This document shows positions 57,498 through 64,000 of a stretch of 64,000 nt of DNA, piece by piece. The position numbers and the translations under genes are program-made. Location: the NCBI RefSeq assembly GCF_014649695.1, contig NZ_BMTN01000001.1, positions 896,701 to 960,700 of the forward strand, read 5' to 3'. Origin of the DNA: Streptomyces kurssanovii. Its GTDB lineage: Bacteria > Actinomycetota > Actinomycetes > Streptomycetales > Streptomycetaceae. Under the pieces are notes generated by a model. That model was not told the DNA's origin and did not search any database. It saw nothing but the letters and a program-made list of their open reading frames with translations. Each line of letters opens with the position of its first letter. The stretch's first letter is position 1.

Positions 57498-58001
57498 ATG
57501 ATGACCGAGGGCAGCATGGCGGACGACGTCTATCAGCCGACGGGCAGCAACGAAGAGCAGGAGGACGCCGCACCACTGGACCTCCAGAACACAGTGGGCG
57601 AGCGTAGCTACGACGACATCCTCGACGAGGGCTATTCGCCGCCGGAGAGGCCGCTCGGGGTGGAAAAGGCAGGCACCACCGCGGCGGAGCAGCACGACGG
57701 CGAGACCCTCGACCAGCGGCTGGCCCAAGAGCTGCCCGAGGCCGGAGGGGACGAGTCGGACGGCATCGGCGACCTGCCCGGCGGCGAGGGTGAACCGATC
57801 GATCCCGAGGCAGGGACCGAACGGGCGGGACGGCTCGTCGCGCCGGACGAGGGCGCCCACCCGGACACCGACAAGGAACTCTTCGCCTCCGACGTGGGCG
57901 TCGACGCGGGCGCGGCGGGCGCCGAGGAGGCCGCCATGCATGTCGTACGCGACAACGACCTCGAAGGGCTGGAGCGAGACCTGGACAGGGGAGGGACGTG
58001 A
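57498..58001 (+). CDS. DUF5709-family protein
   Basis: A 167-residue acidic protein. ATGs at 57498, 57501 and 57516 are possible; GGAGG sits 5 nt before the first. It reads MADDVYQPTGSNEEQEDAAP, GERSYDDILDEGYSPPERPL and GETLDQRLAQELPEAGGDES, the conserved DUF5709 pattern. The C-terminus (AAGAEEAAMHVVRDND) is weakly helical. The protein is probably disordered and cytosolic; related proteins are abundant but of unknown role. Confidence 0.88.
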   Translation: MMTEGSMADDVYQPTGSNEEQEDAAPLDLQNTVGERSYDDILDEGYSPPERPLGVEKAGTTAAEQHDGETLDQRLAQELPEAGGDESDGIGDLPGGEGEPIDPEAGTERAGRLVAPDEGAHPDTDKELFASDVGVDAGAAGAEEAAMHVVRDNDLEGLERDLDRGGT

Positions 58002-58124
58002 ACCGGGCCGAAGACGGTGACCCGGAGAGCCGCGGCGATCTGCCGCCATGACCCTGACGAGGGGCTGCGCCCGGAACAAGCAGGAGTACCGGTCATGCCG
58101 GCCGGAGTGAAGGAGAGCGGGAGT

Positions 58125-58158
58125 GTACGAACGTACCTTTCGGAGTGTACGGTCGTAC
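58125..58158 (+). promoter_or_regulatory. duplicated palindromic operator for the acetyltransferase-TetR pair
   Basis: Two copies of GTACG-NN-CGTAC, at 58125-58136 and 58147-58158, are 22 bp centre to centre (two helical turns). The second ends 2 bp before the acetyltransferase ATG. TetR dimers commonly bind such paired palindromes, and a TetR gene is the next gene in the operon. Confidence 0.85.
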
Positions 58159-58160
58159 GC

Positions 58161-58742
58161 ATGGCGACGGACCACTTTGCTGACGACCCCCGCACCAATC
58201 TGGAGCGCATGCTCGCGGGCGAGCTCTACATCGCGGACGACCCGGCGATCGCCCGCAGGCAACAGCAGGCCATGCGGCTCGCCGCCCGCTATCAGGCCGT
58301 CCACCTGGAGGACCCGGTGAAGGCCCGGCCGATCCTCGAAGAACTGCTCGCCTTCGTGGGCGAGGACGTCGAGGTGCGCCCGCCGCTGTACGTCGACTAC
58401 GGCAGCAACATCACCATCGGGGCCCGCACGTTCGTCAACTACAACCTGACCGCGCTCGACGTCGCCCGGATCACCATCGGCGAGGACTGCCAGATCGGCC
58501 CGAATGTCCAACTCCTCACCCCCACCCACCCTTTGGAGCCCCAGCCGCGCCGCGACAAATTGGAGGCCGCCCTGCCCGTCACCCTCGGGGACAACGTCTG
58601 GCTCGGCGGAGGCGTCATCGTCTGCCCCGGCGTGACCATCGGCGACAACAGCGTCATCGGCGCCGGATCCGTGGTCACCAAGGACATCCCCGCCGATGCC
58701 GTCGCCGTCGGCAACCCCGCCCGGCCGATCCGCCACCTCTGA
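58161..58742 (+). CDS. maltose/galactoside O-acetyltransferase-like protein
   Basis: A 193-residue left-handed beta-helix enzyme. The N-terminal helical hairpin is NLERMLAGELYIADDPAIAR. The hexapeptide region includes VDYGSNITIGARTFVNYN, ITIGEDCQIGPNVQLLTPTH (catalytic His in TPTHPLEP) and LGDNVWLGGGVIVCPGVTIG then DNSVIGAGSVVTKDI. The C-terminus is VGNPARPIRHL, as in Maa/LacA. It transfers acetyl groups from acetyl-CoA to a sugar or similar hydroxyl. ATG at 58161 sits 2 bp after the operator palindromes, so expression must be tightly regulated. Confidence 0.93.
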   Translation: MATDHFADDPRTNLERMLAGELYIADDPAIARRQQQAMRLAARYQAVHLEDPVKARPILEELLAFVGEDVEVRPPLYVDYGSNITIGARTFVNYNLTALDVARITIGEDCQIGPNVQLLTPTHPLEPQPRRDKLEAALPVTLGDNVWLGGGVIVCPGVTIGDNSVIGAGSVVTKDIPADAVAVGNPARPIRHL

Positions 58743-58754
58743 GGCCCGGCACCC

Positions 58755-59339
58755 ATGGCCACCGGACACACCGACCCGCAGCGACGCGAACGGATCATCG
58801 CCGCCACCCTCGACCACATCGCCGACGAGGGCATCGCAGGGGTGTCCCACCGCAAGATCGCCACCCGCGCCGGCGTACCCCTCGGCTCGATGACCTACCA
58901 CTTCACCGGCATCGACGACCTGCTCCGCGAAGCGTTCACCCGCTTCGCCGACCACTTCGTCGCCGTCTTCGAGCACCACCTGGGCCGCGCCGGCAGCCCG
59001 GAACAGGTGTGTGAAGCCGTCACCGAACTCATCCACGCGCTCTCCGAGGGACCGCGACGCGACCTGGTCCTCACCCAGGAGCTCTACACCCTCGCCGCCC
59101 GGCGCCCGGAGTACCGCGAACTCACCCAGGCATGGATGCTCCGGAGCCGTCACCTCCTGGAACGGCACTTCGACCCCGACACCGCCCGCCAACTCGACGC
59201 GCTCATCGAAGGACTCACCCTCCACCGGGCCCTCGACCGCGCGCCGCACGACCGCGCACTCACCCGCGAAGCGGTCAGGCGCATCACCACCACCGACCGG
59301 CAGCGGCCACAGAGCAGCCTGTGGGGGCCCGGCCCCTGA
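58755..59339 (+). CDS. TetR-family regulator
   Basis: A 194-residue protein. The HTH is clear: RERIIAATLDHIADEGIAGV then SHRKIATRAGVPLGSMTYHF. The ligand-binding part is helical (FADHFVAVFEHHLGRAG, DLVLTQELYTLAARRPEYRE). It starts 12 bp after the acetyltransferase stop and is therefore in the same operon as its likely target, forming an autoregulatory loop through the upstream duplicated operator. Confidence 0.95.
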   Translation: MATGHTDPQRRERIIAATLDHIADEGIAGVSHRKIATRAGVPLGSMTYHFTGIDDLLREAFTRFADHFVAVFEHHLGRAGSPEQVCEAVTELIHALSEGPRRDLVLTQELYTLAARRPEYRELTQAWMLRSRHLLERHFDPDTARQLDALIEGLTLHRALDRAPHDRALTREAVRRITTTDRQRPQSSLWGPGP

Positions 59340-59356
59340 CACCGGGCCCCCACAGG
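59318..59356. terminator. terminator after the TetR gene
   Basis: A 15-bp perfect stem CCTGTGGGGGCCCGG / CCGGGCCCCCACAGG with a 9-nt loop that contains the TetR stop codon. Confidence 0.85.
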
Positions 59357-59406
59357 CACGACGGACGGTGGCACACTGGCCGCTGGTCGTTCGAAGGAGC
59401 CATGCC

Positions 59407-60501
59407 GTGCCGGTGATCCGTAACCTCCGCCGTGCGGTACGCGGCGCCAAGCGCAGGACCGTGGACCTGAGCCACCCGTCCCGCTCACCGCTCGGCAACG
59501 CGGTGGTCAACTGCGTGGTGTACGAAAACGGCGTACGGCAGTCCGGGACCTGCCCGGTGGACGAGGCGATGCGACAGGTCACAAAGTCGGGGGAGGGCTT
59601 CGTCTGGCTGGGTCTGCACGAACCTTCGGAGGAGGAGTTCGCAAGGATCGCCGAGCTGTTCGAGCTCCACCCGCTGGCCGTCGAGGACGCCGTGCACGCC
59701 CACCAGCGGCCCAAACTCGAGGCGTACGGCGAAACGCTCTTCGCCGTCTTCAAGACCTGCCGTTACGTCGAACACCAAGAGCTCACCGCCACCAGCGAAG
59801 TGGTGGACACCGGGGAGGTCATGGTCTTCACCGGCCACCAATTCGTGATCACCATCCGGCACGGCCGTCACGGGTCGCTCGGGCCGCTCCGGGAAGGGCT
59901 GGAGAAGAACCCGGAGCTGTTGGCCAAAGGACCGTCCTCGGTGCTGCACGCCATAGCCGACCACGTCGTCGACGACTTCCTCGCCGTCGCCGATGCGGTG
60001 CAGGACGACATCGACCATGTCGAGACCGCCGTCTTCAGCGAGCATGCGGCCCGGACCCGGGGTGAAGCGGGCCGGATCTATCAGCTCAAGCGGGAGCTCC
60101 TGGAACTCAGGCGCGCGGTGGCCCCGTTGGACCGCCCCTTGCAGGCGCTCGCCACCCGCTCCTTGCCGTCGGTCGATGCGGACATACGGGCGTACTTCCG
60201 GGACGTGGCCGACCACCAGGCGCGGGTGACCGAGCAGATCACCGCCTACGACGCCTTGCTGGACTCGATCCTTCAGGCACATCTCGCGCAAGTGACCGTC
60301 GCCCAGAACGAGGACATGCGCAAGATCACCGCCTGGGCGGCGATCGTCGCCGTACCGACCATGGTCTGCGGCGTGTACGGCATGAACTTCGACCACATGC
60401 CTGAACTGCGGTGGAGATACGGATACCCTCTGGCCTTGACCGTCATCACCCTGGCCTGCTTCGTCATCCACCGGGGCTTCCGCCGCAACGGCTGGCTGTA
60501 G
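59407..60501 (+). CDS. corA: CorA-family magnesium/divalent-cation transporter
   Basis: A 364-residue protein starting at GTG 59407 (GGAG 7 nt upstream). The long soluble N-terminal funnel domain includes FVWLGLHEPSEEEFARIAEL and FELHPLAVEDAVHAHQRPKL. Two C-terminal helices flank the pore motif GVYGMNFDHMPEL, with GMN at 325-327. The helical willow region is DQARVTEQ-like (VADHQARVTEQITAYDALLD). CorA homopentamers mediate passive Mg2+ entry. The YGMNFxHMPEL form is classical. Confidence 0.93.
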   Translation: MPVIRNLRRAVRGAKRRTVDLSHPSRSPLGNAVVNCVVYENGVRQSGTCPVDEAMRQVTKSGEGFVWLGLHEPSEEEFARIAELFELHPLAVEDAVHAHQRPKLEAYGETLFAVFKTCRYVEHQELTATSEVVDTGEVMVFTGHQFVITIRHGRHGSLGPLREGLEKNPELLAKGPSSVLHAIADHVVDDFLAVADAVQDDIDHVETAVFSEHAARTRGEAGRIYQLKRELLELRRAVAPLDRPLQALATRSLPSVDADIRAYFRDVADHQARVTEQITAYDALLDSILQAHLAQVTVAQNEDMRKITAWAAIVAVPTMVCGVYGMNFDHMPELRWRYGYPLALTVITLACFVIHRGFRRNGWL

Positions 60502-60568
60502 CCGAGCCCGCCGGGTTCACGGGGCGGCCGGGCCGCACACCGCACGAGGTCGCGGTGCGGCAGTGCTT

Positions 60569-60839
60569 TCAGGCACCGAGTTCGGTTCTGGAGGGATCGG
60601 GCTCGGGACGCATGCCGAACAAGAACCGCGTCACCCAGCTCCTGCGCACCGCGTATTCGTACCCGACGAGGATCACCACCAGTGAACCCGCCACGATCAC
60701 CGCGTACTTGACCGGGATCGGCGCGGGCCATGGCGGTGTGGAAGAAGACCAGGCCGAGAACGATCAGGGCGCGCAGTACGTCCAGTTCGCGGCGCCGAGG
60801 AGCGGGCGCCGGTGGCTCGGTCGCCGTCTCCGCGTCCAT
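60569..60839 (-). pseudogene. acyltransferase-3 gene with internal deletion
   Basis: From ATG at 60839 the frame encodes the family N-terminus RRRELDVLRALIVLGLVFFH TA. After about 38 residues it continues out of frame. In the next frame the family C-terminus appears (IPVKYAVIVAGSLVVILVGY, EYAVRRSWVTRFLFGMRPEP), ending at 60569. The deletion near 60725 removed about 280 codons and shifted the frame. An intact copy would be a 10-helix membrane acyltransferase. Confidence 0.8.
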
Positions 60840-61050
60840 GTCCCCCCTGCCCTCGGCCCAGCATGGGAGAGGACGTGCACGGAGGGCAGCGTTCCCCCGC
60901 GGCGGCCGGTCCCCGGTCGTCGTTCGAGGACGGGCCGGAAGGCGTCCCGTACGCCGGGCCTGGCGGTGGGGACGAACTCTCCGTCCGCAGCCGTGAACAA
61001 CGCGCGGTGGCCGGCCGCGGCTCCGAACAGTGCGGCGCCGCAGGGGTCCG

Positions 61051-62232
61051 CTACTTCTGAGGGTGCTGCCTCGACGTGTCCTTGAAGCGCCCCAGTGCTT
61101 TGATCAGCGCGCTTCGTGGGGAGCCTGCCGGCCTGAGGGCCGTGTCCTCCGGGGTCGGACGCGGCACGCCGTCGGGACCGGTCGCCTCGGCCAGCGCGGC
61201 CTGCGCGAGTTCGGCTGCTTCGCGGTACAGGTCCCGGGACCTGGTCATGGCCTCGAGCGCCTCCGCGTACTTGGTGACGAGCCGGCGGGTGTGGGCCAAC
61301 TCCTCCTCCATGGTGAGCAGATGCCACCGGTGGCGCAGGCTGTCGAGGGCCTGTTCCGCGTCGGCGGTCACAATCCGCGGCAGCTCTGCGAAGGCGGTGA
61401 CCTTCTCCACGAGTTCCGCCGGCTCCGAGCCGTCCAGGAAGACACTGCGGACGGCGAAGCGTTCCGCGTCGTACTCCGGGCCCGCTGACGCCGTGGGCAG
61501 GACCACCGCCCCGCCCCGAGGCACCCGAACGTGTAGGTCCCTCATCGCCCAATTGACGATCTGGAACTGTTCCGGCGAGGCCCGGTGCTCCACCACCCGG
61601 TGCCGCAGGCTCGGCGGCAGGAAGGGCGTCAGAGGCAGGCGGCCGCGCGCGACGGGGGTCATCGCCTCGTGGACGACGATGTGGATGTTCCAGCTGACGC
61701 GGCTGCACTCCTTGAGGAGACGGCGCATCTCCTTGTCGTCGTCCGGCAGCCGGTTGGTGGTCCGCAGCCGCAGGCCGGGGACGGCGTCGTGGTCCCAGTC
61801 GATGCGGTCGCTGTCGGGCCAGAACATCGTCGCGGGGGAGGGCCACCCCTGGTCCCACGTCCGTTCCGCCTTCGCGGCCAGCACCCATCCGACGGCCTCG
61901 CTGTCACGTTGTCTGCCGTGGGAGTCGAAGCACGTCAGCTGGGCGCGTACGGTCACCTCGCCGTCCACGCGCCAGCGGGCCTCGAAAAGACGGCGGGCGG
62001 AGGGGTCCGGCGGGGCGCTCTCGTCGGTGTCGAGCGCCGGGGGCAGGCCGCCCACGCCGCCCGCACCGGCATCGCCAGGGGCGAGGTCGAGGAAGTCGTC
62101 GATGACACCGGCGGCCTTGAGCGCGATGAGGTTGCGCCGGACGTCCTGCTCGGGCGTCGGGCCGAGGTGGCGCCCGTGCCCCAGCCACGTCGTGTCGGGG
62201 GCGGTGGTCGAGGAGGTACTGGTCTTCGGCAT
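61051..62232 (-). CDS. conserved protein of unknown function with C-terminal coiled coil
   Basis: A 393-residue protein from the ATG at 62232. It begins MPKTSTSSTTAPDTTWLGHG, with an early motif QDVRRNLIALKAAGVIDDFL. The central part has PLTPFLPPSLRHRVVEHRAS and GAVVLPTASAGPEYDAERFA. The C-terminal third is helical and probably coiled coil (LRHRWHLLTMEEELAHTRRL, LYREAAELAQAALAEA). No enzymatic motif is visible. It is divergent from the PP2C gene across 162 bp and may be functionally linked with it. Confidence 0.65.
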   Translation of the reverse strand: MPKTSTSSTTAPDTTWLGHGRHLGPTPEQDVRRNLIALKAAGVIDDFLDLAPGDAGAGGVGGLPPALDTDESAPPDPSARRLFEARWRVDGEVTVRAQLTCFDSHGRQRDSEAVGWVLAAKAERTWDQGWPSPATMFWPDSDRIDWDHDAVPGLRLRTTNRLPDDDKEMRRLLKECSRVSWNIHIVVHEAMTPVARGRLPLTPFLPPSLRHRVVEHRASPEQFQIVNWAMRDLHVRVPRGGAVVLPTASAGPEYDAERFAVRSVFLDGSEPAELVEKVTAFAELPRIVTADAEQALDSLRHRWHLLTMEEELAHTRRLVTKYAEALEAMTRSRDLYREAAELAQAALAEATGPDGVPRPTPEDTALRPAGSPRSALIKALGRFKDTSRQHPQK

Positions 62233-62394
62233 GGAGTCGTTCTGTCAGGGGGTCGGGGGCAGCTCCAGTATGGTCCGCACGGCCGACGGGAAACACACGA
62301 GGGTGACGCCCGGGATCCAGTTCCTGAAGTGGTTCGTCCGCGCCGCCCGTCCCCGAACGGCGTAGTCCCCGATGCGTTTCGCTCGGAATGGTCC

Positions 62395-63513
62395 ATGCAT
62401 GAACAGATGCGTGACCTCAGCACTGTCCGAGACGAACTGCCGTGGAAGGCGGATGCCGGATACATCGCCGGCCGCCTTCTTCCGTTCCTGGTGATCGCTC
62501 TGTCCGTCGTGGCCGACGCGCTCACGTCCGACCGTGAACCCTTCGACCGTGTGCTCTTCGCGGCCCCGGCACTGGCAGCCGTGACCTGGGGAAGCCGTGT
62601 CACCGCCGCTGTCGGACTGCTCTCCATGGTGGCCTCCGCAGGCCTGGCCGAACTGCGGGCAGAGGAGGTTCCCGGCTTGCTGATCAACGAGACGGTCCTC
62701 CTGGCCGTGACAGTCGCCGCCGCATGGTCGAGCCGTCTCCGGCAGAACCGGGAGGTGGAGCTCCGCCAGGTGCACTCCGTGGCCGAAGCCGTGCAGACGG
62801 CCCTTCAGCGACCGATGCCGTCACAGCTGGGCCCCGTCGACCTCCACCTTCTCTACGAGGCGTCAGCCGCAGGAGCACATGTCGGCGGGGACTTCTACAA
62901 AGCTCTCGAGGTACGCGGCGCAGTTCGGATCATGCTGGGCGACGTCCAGGGCAAGGGCCTTGGGGCGCTGGAGACGGCATCCATCCTCCTCGGTTCCTTC
63001 CGCGAGGCCGTCTATACGGCCCCCGACCTCCCCGCCGTGGCCGAGCGTCTGGAATTCAGCATGGCCCGCTACACGGAGCGGACCCAGGACCCGGACGTGG
63101 CGGGCCGGTTCGCGACCGTGCTGCTCGCCGAGATCCCCGACGACGAACCGGTCGTCCGGCTCGTCAGCTGCGGGCATCCGGCACCCCTCCTCCAGCACCG
63201 GGGTGTTCTGGCGACCGCCGACCTGCCCTCTCCGTCGCTTCCCGTCAATCTCTCCGGAGTCGGGGTCGGGAACGGTGACTACGACGTCCAGGAACTGCCT
63301 TTCGAGCAGGGCGACCGGCTCTTGATGTTCACGGACGGCGTGAGCGAGACCCGTGATCACACCGGGGCCTTCTACCCCTTGGAGGAGCAAATGCGTGCGT
63401 GGACCAAGGAGCCCGCGGACCGGATGACCACGCTTCTGCGCGAGGACCTCGTCCGCTACAGCGGCCACGGCTTCGACGACGACACCGCGGCGGTACTCGT
63501 CGTCCGCCGCTGA
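62395..63513 (+). CDS. membrane-anchored SpoIIE-type PP2C phosphatase
   Basis: A 372-residue protein. N-terminal hydrophobic segments (about 25-115: LLPFLVIALSVVADAL, VLFAAPALAAVTWG, AAVGLLSMVASAGLAEL, ETVLLAVTVAAAW) are followed by the SpoIIE/PP2C domain. Metal-binding motifs are GAHVGGDFYKALEV, IMLGDVQGKGLGA, LLMFTDGVSETRD and DDDTAAVLVVRR. The family dephosphorylates anti-anti-sigma factors in partner-switching pathways; an RsbW-type kinase is at 33.7-34.1 kb. The ATG at 62395 has only a weak Shine-Dalgarno site. Confidence 0.92.
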   Translation: MHEQMRDLSTVRDELPWKADAGYIAGRLLPFLVIALSVVADALTSDREPFDRVLFAAPALAAVTWGSRVTAAVGLLSMVASAGLAELRAEEVPGLLINETVLLAVTVAAAWSSRLRQNREVELRQVHSVAEAVQTALQRPMPSQLGPVDLHLLYEASAAGAHVGGDFYKALEVRGAVRIMLGDVQGKGLGALETASILLGSFREAVYTAPDLPAVAERLEFSMARYTERTQDPDVAGRFATVLLAEIPDDEPVVRLVSCGHPAPLLQHRGVLATADLPSPSLPVNLSGVGVGNGDYDVQELPFEQGDRLLMFTDGVSETRDHTGAFYPLEEQMRAWTKEPADRMTTLLREDLVRYSGHGFDDDTAAVLVVRR

Positions 63514-63564
63514 CCACTCGCTGCCGGCCGGGGCCCGCACGAGCAGGCATCGCCCGGCCCGGCC

Positions 63565-63740
63565 TCAGTCGGACAGCGGGTGGGGCGCGAGTTCACCGTG
63601 GAGGAGCGCGGTGCCCAACGGGGCGAGGGTGTGGACCACTTGGGCGCGGGCGCGCCGGCTGTGCGCGAGGTCGGCCTCCCTCGAGGCGGTGATGTGTTCG
63701 CTCGCAGAGGAGGCGGAGGTCTTCAGGCGCAGGGCGAGCT
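63565..63740 (-). pseudogene. C-terminal coding scrap
   Basis: One minus-strand frame reads ELALRLKTSASSASEHITAS then READLAHSRRARAQVVHTLA and PLGTALLHGELAPHPLSD before the stop at 63565-63567. The even composition and the clean ending look like a real protein C-terminus, but the frame becomes arginine-rich upstream and no start fits. It may be a decayed gene or a chance frame. Confidence 0.3.
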
Positions 63741-63962
63741 CCCGTGGTCGCGGTGATGTCCGACGCCGCCGGCACGCGAGCCGCGGGTACGGCCCAGCAG
63801 GGCGGCCGGCGCCTTGGGACGGCGGTCACGGGTGACCGCCGGTGCCACTGCACCGGGAAGACCGGGCCCGACGGCGCCGCCGCGCCCGGTCCGTCCTCGG
63901 GGCGACGGAAGCCGCGTCGCCCCGGCCACCGGGCAGGGACGCTGTTGGTTAATCCGGGGCCG

Positions 63963-64000
63963 ACTCCGCCCCGCCGATCACTGGATCGGCGGGGCGGAGT
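63963..64000. terminator. long perfect hairpin at the right window edge
   Basis: A 17-bp perfect stem ACTCCGCCCCGCCGATC / GATCGGCGGGGCGGAGT with loop ACTG. It ends at the last base of the window and may be longer. It is probably a terminator for a gene beyond the edge. Confidence 0.75.

Noticed and set aside
60863-61060. Plus-strand frame of 65 codons between acyltransferase remnant and unknown gene
   Set aside because: No recognised family, weak start; overlaps the end of the gene on the other strand.

Overview
The window is high-GC DNA from an actinomycete, almost certainly Streptomyces or a close relative. The codons are strongly GC3-biased, GTG/TTG starts are common, some genes have leaderless -10 boxes directly before the start codon, and many proteins belong to Streptomyces-typical families: DUF7144, DUF1707, DUF4097, DUF5709, EACC1-like, MmyB-type XRE, RsbW-type ATPase and SpoIIE-type PP2C. 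No rRNA, tRNA, CRISPR array, intact insertion sequence or prophage was recognised. The content is accessory and stress-related and contains many decayed genes, which fits a chromosome arm better than the core.

Layout. 0-4.8 kb: a minus-strand run of small membrane proteins (start of a diacylglycerol-kinase-like protein, DUF7144, SHOCT, two further membrane proteins) and a decayed DUF2252 gene. 4.8-10.7 kb: DHA2 drug exporter, a large LAL-type LuxR regulator and a class II glutamine amidotransferase. 11.3-16.3 kb: membrane protein with a repeat-rich N-terminal region, secreted I36-inhibitor/FG-GAP protein, a GH9 cellulase remnant and a GH13 glucosidase. 16.6-21.4 kb: RibD-type reductase, aquaporin, PadR regulator with a perfect operator palindrome, acyl-CoA dehydrogenase and a VOC protein. 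21.5-26.6 kb: the xdhA-xdhB-xdhC operon for a molybdenum hydroxylase, with a clear promoter and a possible leader peptide. 26.9-30.4 kb: katG and a divergent alpha/beta hydrolase.

30.6-35 kb is the most scrambled part: a TPR protein, an Eis-like acetyltransferase pseudogene, a truncated XRE-NACHT NTPase, a DUF1707 protein, an RsbW-type ATPase and a truncated EACC1-like reading frame. 35.3-40.2 kb is a compact plus-strand operon: RHH/HicB-like DNA-binding protein, DUF4097 protein, DrrA/DrrB-type ABC exporter, cytochrome P450 and ferredoxin. 40.7-46.5 kb holds hypothetical proteins, a frameshifted TOPRIM-less GyrB-like gene beside a TOPRIM protein, a GNAT, a DUF2231-Rieske protein and a DUF1801 protein. 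46.7-53 kb: hemerythrin, XRE regulator divergent from an aldo/keto reductase, RidA, and a secreted endonuclease/phosphatase-fold protein. 53.5-56 kb: topoisomerase IB and an unusual response regulator. 56.6-63.5 kb: catalase-fold-like protein, DUF5709, an acetyltransferase-TetR pair with a duplicated operator, CorA, a deleted acyltransferase-3 gene, an unknown protein and a membrane-anchored PP2C phosphatase.

Two themes link the genes. One is oxidative, redox and envelope stress (katG, xanthine-dehydrogenase family, hemerythrin, Rieske, acyl-CoA dehydrogenase, exporters with their own regulators). The other is decay: at least nine gene remnants or frameshifted genes lie between intact genes, and two of them derive from NTPase conflict-system families.
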